Positions 58,434-64,000 of a stretch of DNA of 64,000 bases are shown here, piece after piece. Every line of letters begins with the position of its first letter. The first letter of the stretch is position 1. A model generated the notes under the pieces. That model was given only the letters and a program-made list of their open reading frames with translations, was not told the DNA's origin and ran no database searches. The stretch is taken from the NCBI RefSeq assembly GCF_030512175.1, contig NZ_JAULBL010000002.1, forward strand, positions 1,858,149-1,922,148, in the 5' to 3' direction. The translations under genes and the position numbers were made by a program. Source of the DNA: Paeniglutamicibacter sulfureus (GTDB lineage: Bacteria; Actinomycetota; Actinomycetes; Actinomycetales; Micrococcaceae).

Positions 58434-58811
58434 GTGTTTTTGGGAATCAATGGCAGTGAACTGCTGGTGCTTGCGGTGCTCGCGGTGGTTATTCTGGGAC
58501 CCGAGAAACTGCCGGAGTATGCCGCGCAACTGGCGCGCCTGGTCAAGGAACTGCGCCGCATGGCCACCGGTGCCAAGGAGCAGTTGCGCGAGGAAGTCGG
58601 CGACGACATCGCCGACATGGACTGGCGCAAGCTTGACCCGCGCCAATACGACCCGCGCAGGATCATCAAGGACGCGCTACTCGAGGACTTCGAGGACGCG
58701 GTGTCGGCCGTGAAGGAAGCCCCGGTCGCGCGGCAGCGTTCGGTGACCACTGCGAAGGTTGCCCCGCTGGCCCCGCACGAGCCGGCGCCCTTTGACAGCG
58801 AGGCAACGTAG
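58434..58811 (+). CDS. tatB: Sec-independent protein translocase TatB
   Basis: A 125-residue TatB of the twin-arginine pathway. One N-terminal transmembrane helix (about 8-22) ends at the conserved hinge VILGPEKLPEYA (the Glu-containing start plus Gly-Pro), followed by an amphipathic helix LARLVKELRRMATGAKEQLREEVG and a disordered tail. It recognises Tat substrates with TatC, such as the multicopper oxidase in this window. tatB next to sigE-antisigma is the known actinobacterial order. Confidence 0.95.
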   Translation: MFLGINGSELLVLAVLAVVILGPEKLPEYAAQLARLVKELRRMATGAKEQLREEVGDDIADMDWRKLDPRQYDPRRIIKDALLEDFEDAVSAVKEAPVARQRSVTTAKVAPLAPHEPAPFDSEAT

Positions 58812-58847
58812 CCCAAGCCCGGTAGCGTAACCACGGCAGGCACTCCA

Positions 58848-58877
58848 GGCGGCATCCTTCGGGGGAGGCCGCCTTTT
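58848..58877 (+). terminator. tatB terminator
   Basis: GGCGGC/GCCGCC stem with a 14-nt loop followed by TTTT. Confidence 0.75.
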
Positions 58878-58881
58878 GTGT

Positions 58882-58934
58882 TGTCCGGGACCTGTCCGGG
58901 AACTGTCCGGGCCTGTCGTGGAACTGTCCGGGCC
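58882..58934. repeat. 11-bp tandem repeat after tatB
   Basis: Five units of TGTCCGGGACC type starting at 58882, 58893, 58904, 58914 and 58925; two are 10 bp. It follows the tatB terminator directly. Confidence 0.85.
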
Positions 58935-59033
58935 TCGAGGCCGGCAGGAAGCGTCGGGCAGGGCATGCGATCACGCCGGGGTGCTGAGTGTCCGGCTGCG
59001 GCTGCCAAGGGCCGGTCGTGGGGACCGGGGCTC

Positions 59034-60143
59034 CTAGCGCGGGGTGACGCCCAGCTTCAGTCCTGCCAGGCCGCGTGGGCGGTGCGTGAGGCCGCGGGCC
59101 ATCTCGATGATCTGTGCGGCGGCGGGGGAGTCCGGGTGGGAAAGCACCAGTGGCACACCGGTATCGCCCCCGACTCGCAGCAGCGGGTCAAGTGCGACTT
59201 GCCCCAGCAGCGGGACCTCGGTGTCCAGCACCAGCGACAGGCGCTGCGCGAGTTCCGCCCCGCCGCCGGAACCGAAGATCTCCAGAAGCGACCCGTCGGG
59301 CAGCACCATGGCGCTCATGTTCTCGATGACGCCCACGACCTTCTGTCCGGTCTGGACGGCGATCGACCCGGCGCGCTCGGCGACCTGGGCCGCCGCCGCC
59401 TGCGGGGTGGTGACCACCACCAGCTCGGAACCAGGCAGAAGCTGGGAGACGGAGATGGCGATGTCCCCGGTGCCCGGGGGCAGGTCCAACAGCAGCACGT
59501 CCAGGTCCCCGAAGTGCACATCGGTCAGGAATTGCTCCAGCGCGCGGTGCAGCATCGGGCCGCGCCAGATCACCGGCTTGTTGTCGTCGATGAACATGCC
59601 GATGGAAATGACCTTCACCCCGTGGGCCACCGGCGGCAGGATCATCTCATCCACGCGGGTCGGCTTGGCCCCGGGGATGCCCAGCAGCCCGGGGATGGAA
59701 AAGCCGTGCACGTCGGCGTCGATGAGCCCGACGCGCAGCCCGTCGGCGGCCATGGCGCAGGCCAGGTTGGCGGTCAGCGAGGACTTGCCGACCCCGCCCT
59801 TGCCGCTGGCGATCGCGATCACGCGGGTCAGCGAGGCCGGGTCCGAGAACGGGACGGAGCGGCTTTTGAGCGACTCGCGCAGGGCCGCGCGCTGCTCGGG
59901 GCTCATGACCCCGAGGGCGACCTCGACGCGGCCGACGCCGGGCACCGCGGACAGGGCGGCCGCGACGTCGTTTTCAATGGTGGAGCGCATCGGGCAGCCG
60001 GCGATGGTCAGCAGCACCGTGACCCGTGCGGTGCCCCCGGACAGGATGGCGGATTCGACCATGCCGAGCTCGGTGATGGGCCGGCGCAGTTCGGGGTCCT
60101 GGACGGCGGAGAGTGCTTCAAGGAGCCGGGGCTCGAGGGTCAT
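59034..60143 (-). CDS. mrp: Mrp/ApbC-family Fe-S carrier P-loop protein
   Basis: A 369-residue P-loop protein of the Mrp/Nbp35 family, which carries or assembles iron-sulphur clusters. An N-terminal DUF59/MIP18 domain (about 1-85, with PELRRPITELGM and TIAGCPMRST) is followed by the deviant Walker A ASGKGGVGKSSLTANLA (114-121) and VGLIDADVHGFSIPGLLG. Later come IWRGPMLHRALEQFL and DVLLLDLPPGTGDIAIS. No C-terminal CxxC is visible, so cluster binding as in E. coli ApbC may differ. It overlaps the DUF1003 gene by 4 bp. Confidence 0.94.
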   Translation of the reverse strand: MTLEPRLLEALSAVQDPELRRPITELGMVESAILSGGTARVTVLLTIAGCPMRSTIENDVAAALSAVPGVGRVEVALGVMSPEQRAALRESLKSRSVPFSDPASLTRVIAIASGKGGVGKSSLTANLACAMAADGLRVGLIDADVHGFSIPGLLGIPGAKPTRVDEMILPPVAHGVKVISIGMFIDDNKPVIWRGPMLHRALEQFLTDVHFGDLDVLLLDLPPGTGDIAISVSQLLPGSELVVVTTPQAAAAQVAERAGSIAVQTGQKVVGVIENMSAMVLPDGSLLEIFGSGGGAELAQRLSLVLDTEVPLLGQVALDPLLRVGGDTGVPLVLSHPDSPAAAQIIEMARGLTHRPRGLAGLKLGVTPR

Positions 60144-60769
60144 GGCGTGTCGTTCCTCCGGGGGCGCGACCGGCGGCCAGGTGCCCGCGGGGGCACCTGC
60201 GGGATGAGCCCGGTGTTGGTCGAGCTGCGGTCGCGCCGCTTGGTGGTCTTGGCGCGGAGGTTCAGTTCCTCGCCGTCGGTGGTTTCCAGCAGGTCCTCGA
60301 GGGCCGAGCGCAATTCGGAGCGAACGTAGTCGCGGGTTGCCACGTCGCGCAGGGCGATGCGCAGGGCGGCGAGCTCGCGGGTGAGGTACTCGGTGTCTGA
60401 GAGGTTGCGTTCGGCCCGCCCGCGGTCCTCGGTCAGCGATACCCGGTCGCGGTCGTCCTGCCGGTTCTGCGCCAGCAGCAGCAGCGGGGCGGCGTAGGAG
60501 GCCTGCAGCGAGAGCATCAGCGTCAGCGCCGTGAAGCCCAGTGCCGCGGAGTCGAAGCGCCAGCCCTCCGGTGCCAGCGTGTTCCAGATCAGCCAGAACA
60601 CGCAGAAGATGGTCATGTAGAACAGGAACTGCGGGGTGCCCATGAAGCGCGCGAATTTCTCGGTGCTGGACCCAAACCTGTCGGGGTTGGGGGCAAAGCG
60701 CGGGAAGAAGCGGTTGCGGGCGGACATGGGGGTGTCGAGGCCTGTCGAGGCCTGGCGCTTCTCAGCCAT
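60140..60769 (-). CDS. DUF1003 membrane protein
   Basis: A 209-residue protein with the DUF1003 core: two transmembrane helices at about 47-63 and 77-98 (QFLFYMTIFCVFWLIWNTL and FTALTLMLSLQASYAAPLLLL) followed by AQNRQDDRDRV, the family signature. A coiled coil and a basic disordered tail end it. It overlaps both neighbours (Mrp by 4 bp, the MgtE-like protein by 8 bp), so the three form a tight unit. The function is unknown; its presence beside MgtE-like proteins is recurrent in actinobacteria as I recall. Confidence 0.9.
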   Translation of the reverse strand: MAEKRQASTGLDTPMSARNRFFPRFAPNPDRFGSSTEKFARFMGTPQFLFYMTIFCVFWLIWNTLAPEGWRFDSAALGFTALTLMLSLQASYAAPLLLLAQNRQDDRDRVSLTEDRGRAERNLSDTEYLTRELAALRIALRDVATRDYVRSELRSALEDLLETTDGEELNLRAKTTKRRDRSSTNTGLIPQVPPRAPGRRSRPRRNDTP

Positions 60770-62096
60770 GGGAACCTCCGTTCAGGGGTGGTAGGTCGGT
60801 GCCGATGGACGGTGCCGGGGCATCGGGTGCGGCGTCGTCGGGATGGTCGTCGTGGGTGCGCCAGTCATCGGGCAGCAGGTGGTCAAGCACGTCATCGACG
60901 GTCACCGCGCCGACCAGGCGCCCGTCGTCGTTCACCACGGCCAGCGAGGTGAGGTTGTAGCTGGCCAGGGTGCGGGCGACGTCGGCGACCCCCGCCTGGT
61001 CGTCGATGGGTTCGACGTCGGAGTCCAGGATGTTGCCCAGGGACTCCGGCGGCGGGGTGCGCAGCAGTGCCTGGATGTGCACGGCGCCCAGGTAGCGGCC
61101 GGTGGGGGTCTCCAGCGGGGGCCGGGTGACGAAGACCGTGGAGGCCAGCGCGGGGCTCAGCTCCTCGCGGCGCACCGAGGCCAGGGCCTCGGCGACGGTG
61201 GCCTCGGGGGAGAGGATCACCGGGACCGGGGTCATCATCGACCCGGCGGTGCCCTCTGCGTACTCGAGCAGGCGGCGCACGTCGCGCGCCTCCTCGGGCT
61301 CCATCAATTCCAGCAGTGCGTGCTTGGTGTCCTCGGAGAGCTCGCCCAACAGGTCGGCGGCGTCGTCGGGGTCCATTTCCTCCAGCACGTCGGCGGCGCG
61401 TTCCATGTCCAGGGCGGAAATGATCTGCACCTGTTCGTCGTCCGGCATCTCCTGCAGCACGTCGGCCAGCCGCTCGTCCTGGAGTTCGGAGGCGACCTCG
61501 ACGCGGCGCTTTTGGTTCATCTCGTGCAGCGCGTCGGCGAAGTCGGCGGGCTTCATCTCGTCGTGGGCCGCGACATAGGTGCTGGCTGCCTGCGGTTCGT
61601 GCAGCGCGGTGTGCACGATCGCGTCCCAGGGCACCAGCAGCCGCTCGCCGCGCGCCCGGCGCAGGCCCAGCAGACCGCCGGCGGGGTCTCCGCGGCGCAC
61701 GTAGTAGTCGGAGATGATCCAGTCGCCGTTGCGTTCCCGGGCCAGCCCGATGTCCTCGACCACCGCGTTGCCGGAGCCGTCGGCGAACACCACGCGCCTG
61801 TCGAAGAGCTCCGCAGCCACCAGGATCTCCGCGCCGCGCTGCTGGAAGCGGCGCATGTTCACCAGGCCGGAACAGATGATCTGCCCCGACTCCATGGCCT
61901 GGATGCGGGTCATGGGCACGAAGACGCGTCGTTTGCCGGGCACCTCGACGACCACGCCGACGCACTGGGCGGGCTTGGTGGCCAGGCGGGAAACGACCAC
62001 GACGTCGCGCAACCGGCCCAGGCGGTCGCCCAGCGGGTCGAAGACGTCCAGGCCCAGCAGGCGTGCGATGAAGACCTTCGTAGAATTGCTGCTCAC
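60762..62096 (-). CDS. Soluble MgtE-N/CBS protein lacking the channel domain
   Basis: A 444-residue cytoplasmic protein starting at GTG 62096, chosen by a TAGCCT box 7 nt upstream. Order: a PRC-barrel-like N-terminus (about 5-80, FIARLLGLDVFDPLGDRLGRL) and a second such region to about 175; a MgtE N-terminal helical domain of about 180-285 with FADALHEMNQKRRVEVASELQ and MDPDDAADLLGEL; and two CBS domains of about 285-415 (SMMTPVPVILSPEATVAEAL and GRLVGAVTVDDVLDHLLPD). The transmembrane Mg2+ channel part of MgtE is absent. It may sense Mg2+ or adenine nucleotides for the overlapped DUF1003 membrane protein; this is inference. Confidence 0.9.
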   Translation of the reverse strand: MSSNSTKVFIARLLGLDVFDPLGDRLGRLRDVVVVSRLATKPAQCVGVVVEVPGKRRVFVPMTRIQAMESGQIICSGLVNMRRFQQRGAEILVAAELFDRRVVFADGSGNAVVEDIGLARERNGDWIISDYYVRRGDPAGGLLGLRRARGERLLVPWDAIVHTALHEPQAASTYVAAHDEMKPADFADALHEMNQKRRVEVASELQDERLADVLQEMPDDEQVQIISALDMERAADVLEEMDPDDAADLLGELSEDTKHALLELMEPEEARDVRRLLEYAEGTAGSMMTPVPVILSPEATVAEALASVRREELSPALASTVFVTRPPLETPTGRYLGAVHIQALLRTPPPESLGNILDSDVEPIDDQAGVADVARTLASYNLTSLAVVNDDGRLVGAVTVDDVLDHLLPDDWRTHDDHPDDAAPDAPAPSIGTDLPPLNGGSHG

Positions 62097-62103
62097 GCTC
62101 TCT

Positions 62104-62109
62104 AGGCTA
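62104..62109 (-). promoter_or_regulatory. -10 element of the MgtE-like unit (leaderless type)
   Basis: TAGCCT on the minus strand, 7 nt before GTG 62096. Confidence 0.55.
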
Positions 62110-62234
62110 CTGCCTGACGTGCACCCTTTGGCGGTTTGGTGCATGTGTTGAGCGCGACGTGGTGAAACCGCGGTTGTGGGCGGCATCGCTTTCACCTTCA
62201 GCGATCAAGCCAGGTGTTCGGGTGCGGCAGCATG

Positions 62235-62240
62235 CACAAT
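62235..62240 (+). promoter_or_regulatory. -10 element of the YflT-like gene
   Basis: CACAAT, 6 nt before ATG 62247; a weaker match to TANNNT than the others. Confidence 0.4.
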
Positions 62241-62246
62241 GGATAT

Positions 62247-63125
62247 ATGTCATCCCCACTTGGTGCATCCCCGTCCAACCCGAACCTGCCCGGCTTGCCG
62301 CGCGGCGAGCTTTTGGGCCGCTACAGCACGTACCTGGATGCGCAGAAGGTGGTTGACTACCTGGCCGACCACGACTTCCCCGTCGCCAACCTCACCATCG
62401 TGGGCAACGACCTCAAGTCGGTGGAGCGGGTCACCGCGAAGCTCAGCTACCCGAAGGTTGCCGCCGCCGGCGCCGCCCAGGGCGCGATGTTCGGCGTCTT
62501 TGTGGGGCTGGTGCTGACGATCTTCAGCCCGGGCTCCAACGCGCTGGCGCAGATCCTGTCCTCGGTGGGCATCGGCATGGCCATCTGGATGCTGGTGGGC
62601 GTGGTGAGCTACTCGTTCCGGCGCGGCAAGCGCGACTTCGCCTCGCAGTCCCAGGTGCTGGCCACCAGCTACGACGTGGTGGTGGCTTTCTCGCACGCAC
62701 ATGCTGCCCGTGCCATGGCGGCCAACCTGCCCATGAGCCGCATGGCTGCGGACAACGGCGTGGGCGCACACACCCCGCCGGCGCAGCCACAGCCCCAGGT
62801 CCAGCCCCCGGTCCAGGCCGGAGCTCCCGCGGCGCCCGCTGAGCCGGGCGCCAGCGCCCCGACGTCGGGCAGCTACTCGGACTTGCCCGACGGGCGCCCG
62901 CAATTCGGCATCCGGATCCAGGAAAACCAGCCGCCGGCTGCGGCCCCGGTGGCCGAGGCCCCGGCGGCGCCTGCAGCCGACACGCCGGCAGCCGCGCCCG
63001 CTGCCGCGGAAACCGAATCGACAGATGTCACCGGGGACGCGGATCGCGAAACGGGTGCCGGGAGCGCAAGCGGGGAATCCACGCCGGAGGATGCCAAGCA
63101 CCCGGAACACGGCAAGCACCTCTAG
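62247..63125 (+). CDS. General stress protein 17M/YflT-like membrane protein
   Basis: A 292-residue protein. Residues about 30-90 form the YflT/GSP17M domain (LLGRYSTYLDAQKVVDYLADHDFPVANLTIVG, ending VERVTAKLSY). Two transmembrane helices lie at about 85-108 and 112-132 in the usual glycine-rich form (AAGAAQGAMFGVFVGLVLTIF). The last 130 residues are a Pro/Ala-rich disordered tail unusual in length. ATG 62247 gives MSSPLGASPSN. The family is stress-induced in Bacillus; no mechanism is known. It faces the aminopeptidase gene across a bidirectional terminator. Confidence 0.88.
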   Translation: MSSPLGASPSNPNLPGLPRGELLGRYSTYLDAQKVVDYLADHDFPVANLTIVGNDLKSVERVTAKLSYPKVAAAGAAQGAMFGVFVGLVLTIFSPGSNALAQILSSVGIGMAIWMLVGVVSYSFRRGKRDFASQSQVLATSYDVVVAFSHAHAARAMAANLPMSRMAADNGVGAHTPPAQPQPQVQPPVQAGAPAAPAEPGASAPTSGSYSDLPDGRPQFGIRIQENQPPAAAPVAEAPAAPAADTPAAAPAAAETESTDVTGDADRETGAGSASGESTPEDAKHPEHGKHL

Positions 63126-63175
63126 CCGGCGGCCCCGCACCAGGCGGCCCAGGGCGGCAAGCCCGACAGGCACGA

Positions 63176-63225
63176 AACGCGAAGGCGGCCTTCACTCCAA
63201 CGAGGATGAGGGCCGCCTTCGCGTT
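63176..63225. terminator. Bidirectional terminator, stress protein / aminopeptidase
   Basis: A perfect 15-bp stem (63176-63190 with 63211-63225) and a 20-nt loop between convergent genes; the arms end in AAC/GTT. Confidence 0.88.
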
Positions 63226-63243
63226 ATGTGCAGGTTGGCCAGA

Positions 63244-64000
63244 TCAGCCCTTCCGGACCTGTGCCATCCATTCCTCGACCTCGGCCGGGGTGCGCGGCAG
63301 TGCCGCGGAGAGGTTCACGCAGCCGTCGGCGGTGATGAGCACATCGTCCTCGATGCGCACGCCGATGCCGCGGTATTCCTCCGGCACGGCCAGGTCCTCG
63401 TTCTTGAAGTACAGGCCGGGCTCGATGGTGAAGACCATGCCCTCCTCGAGGATTCCGTCCAGGTACAGCTCGGCCTTGGCCTGTGCGCAGTCGTGCACGT
63501 CAAGGCCCAGGTGGTGGCTGGTGCCGTGGGGCATCCAGCGGCGGTGCTGCTGGCCCTCGGGGGAGAGCGCCTCCTCGAGCGTCACCGGCAACAGGCCCCA
63601 GGCGTCGAGGTTCTGTGCCAGCACCGTCACCGCGGCAGTGTGCAGGTCGCGGAAACGGGTGCCCGGCTTGGCCACGGCGAATGCGGCGTCGGCGGCGTCG
63701 AGCACCGCCTGGTAGATCTTGCGCTGCACCTCGGTGTAGCTGCCGTTGACCGGCAGGGTGCGGGTCACGTCGGCGGTGTACAGCGACTCGGCCTCGACGC
63801 CGGCATCCAGCAGCAGCAGGTCCCCGTCGTTGACGGCGCCGTTGTTGTTGATCCAGTGCAGCACCGTGGCGTTGTTTCCCGCTGCGGCGATGGTGTCGTA
63901 CCCCAGGTCGTTGCCCTCCTCGCGGGCACGGGCGAAGAACGCACCCTCGACCACGCGCTCGCCGCGTTCGTGGCCCATGGCGCGGTCCAGCGAGCGGACG
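63244..64000 (-). CDS. Aminopeptidase P family (M24B) metalloprotease, 5' end outside window
   Basis: The C-terminal catalytic part of a Xaa-Pro aminopeptidase; the frame continues beyond position 64000. The pita-bread metal site is visible in order: LLLLDAGVEAESLYTADVTRTLPV (two Asp), HGTSHHLGLDVHD (His), VFTIEPGLYF (Glu) and GVRIEDDVLIT (Glu), with GTRFRDLHTAA between. This is the dinuclear Mn/Co site of M24B enzymes. The part seen, 251 residues, is the complete catalytic domain, so the missing piece is the N-terminal domain. The gene ends 18 bp from the terminator. Confidence 0.95.
   Translation of the reverse strand, partial: VRSLDRAMGHERGERVVEGAFFARAREEGNDLGYDTIAAAGNNATVLHWINNNGAVNDGDLLLLDAGVEAESLYTADVTRTLPVNGSYTEVQRKIYQAVLDAADAAFAVAKPGTRFRDLHTAAVTVLAQNLDAWGLLPVTLEEALSPEGQQHRRWMPHGTSHHLGLDVHDCAQAKAELYLDGILEEGMVFTIEPGLYFKNEDLAVPEEYRGIGVRIEDDVLITADGCVNLSAALPRTPAEVEEWMAQVRKG

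Overview
The window is high-GC (roughly two thirds G+C) chromosomal DNA from an actinobacterium. The best match is the Micrococcaceae, i.e. an Arthrobacter-like organism, possibly Paeniglutamicibacter or Glutamicibacter. This rests on gene content and order: GuaB3, SURF1, DUF3817 and GuaA near each other; an fdxA-dapC pair with dapD and dapE divergent; sigE, anti-sigma and tatB next to a soluble MgtE-like protein, DUF1003 and Mrp; the DUF3117 mini-protein; SCO1664, DUF3090 and MSMEG_4193 family proteins; and abundant GTG starts. No rRNA, tRNA, CRISPR array, prophage or insertion sequence was recognised.

Layout. 1-3.4 kb: the end of a DUF427 gene, then a minus-strand unit encoding a membrane-anchored protein, a Tat-exported multicopper oxidase and a type I signal peptidase. 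3.8-9.7 kb: a membrane J-domain protein, a methyltransferase, a BtrH_N/DUF4872 protein, GuaB3 and a lone PTS EIIA. 9.9-15.2 kb: SURF1, DUF3817, a DUF222/HNH protein and guaA. 15.6-19.8 kb: a very large helicase-nuclease-like protein with degenerate ATPase motifs and a small disordered partner. 19.9-29.8 kb: CpaB-like, FmdB, 5-formyl-THF cyclo-ligase, RimJ-type acetyltransferase, a kinase-like phosphotransferase, Lrp, Nudix, an orphan betaine-type binding lipoprotein, AlaA-type aminotransferase and PPK2. 29.9-36.2 kb: xseB-xseA, ispH, an rmuC gene interrupted by an in-frame amber codon, and ychF. 36.4-38.4 kb: the SCO1664/DUF3090/phosphatase trio, followed by 655 bp of lower-GC gene-free DNA. 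39-43.6 kb: a mechanosensitive-channel-like protein, typA, a small membrane protein and an HTH regulator. 43.6-50.8 kb: fdxA-dapC, gltA, a transglycosylase-like secreted protein and divergent dapD/dapE. 50.9-54.3 kb: a gluABCD-type amino acid ABC transporter. 54.4-58.8 kb: LOG protein, DivIVA-like protein, DUF3117, O-methyltransferase, sigE, anti-sigma and tatB. 59-64 kb: Mrp, DUF1003, soluble MgtE-like protein, YflT-like stress protein and the end of an aminopeptidase P.

Functionally the window is mostly housekeeping: purine synthesis (guaB3, guaA), lysine/DAP synthesis (dapC, dapD, dapE), isoprenoid synthesis (ispH), cytochrome oxidase assembly (SURF1), extracytoplasmic stress (sigE) and export (tatB, lepB). 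Two sequence-level themes stand out. About twenty genes have a TANNNT -10 box only 6-8 nt before the start codon, the signature of leaderless transcripts. Many 3' intergenic gaps carry short imperfect tandem repeats that are private to each locus, often of 16 bp. The oddest single genes are the ATPase-degenerate helicase-nuclease at 15.6-19.4 kb and the amber-interrupted rmuC.
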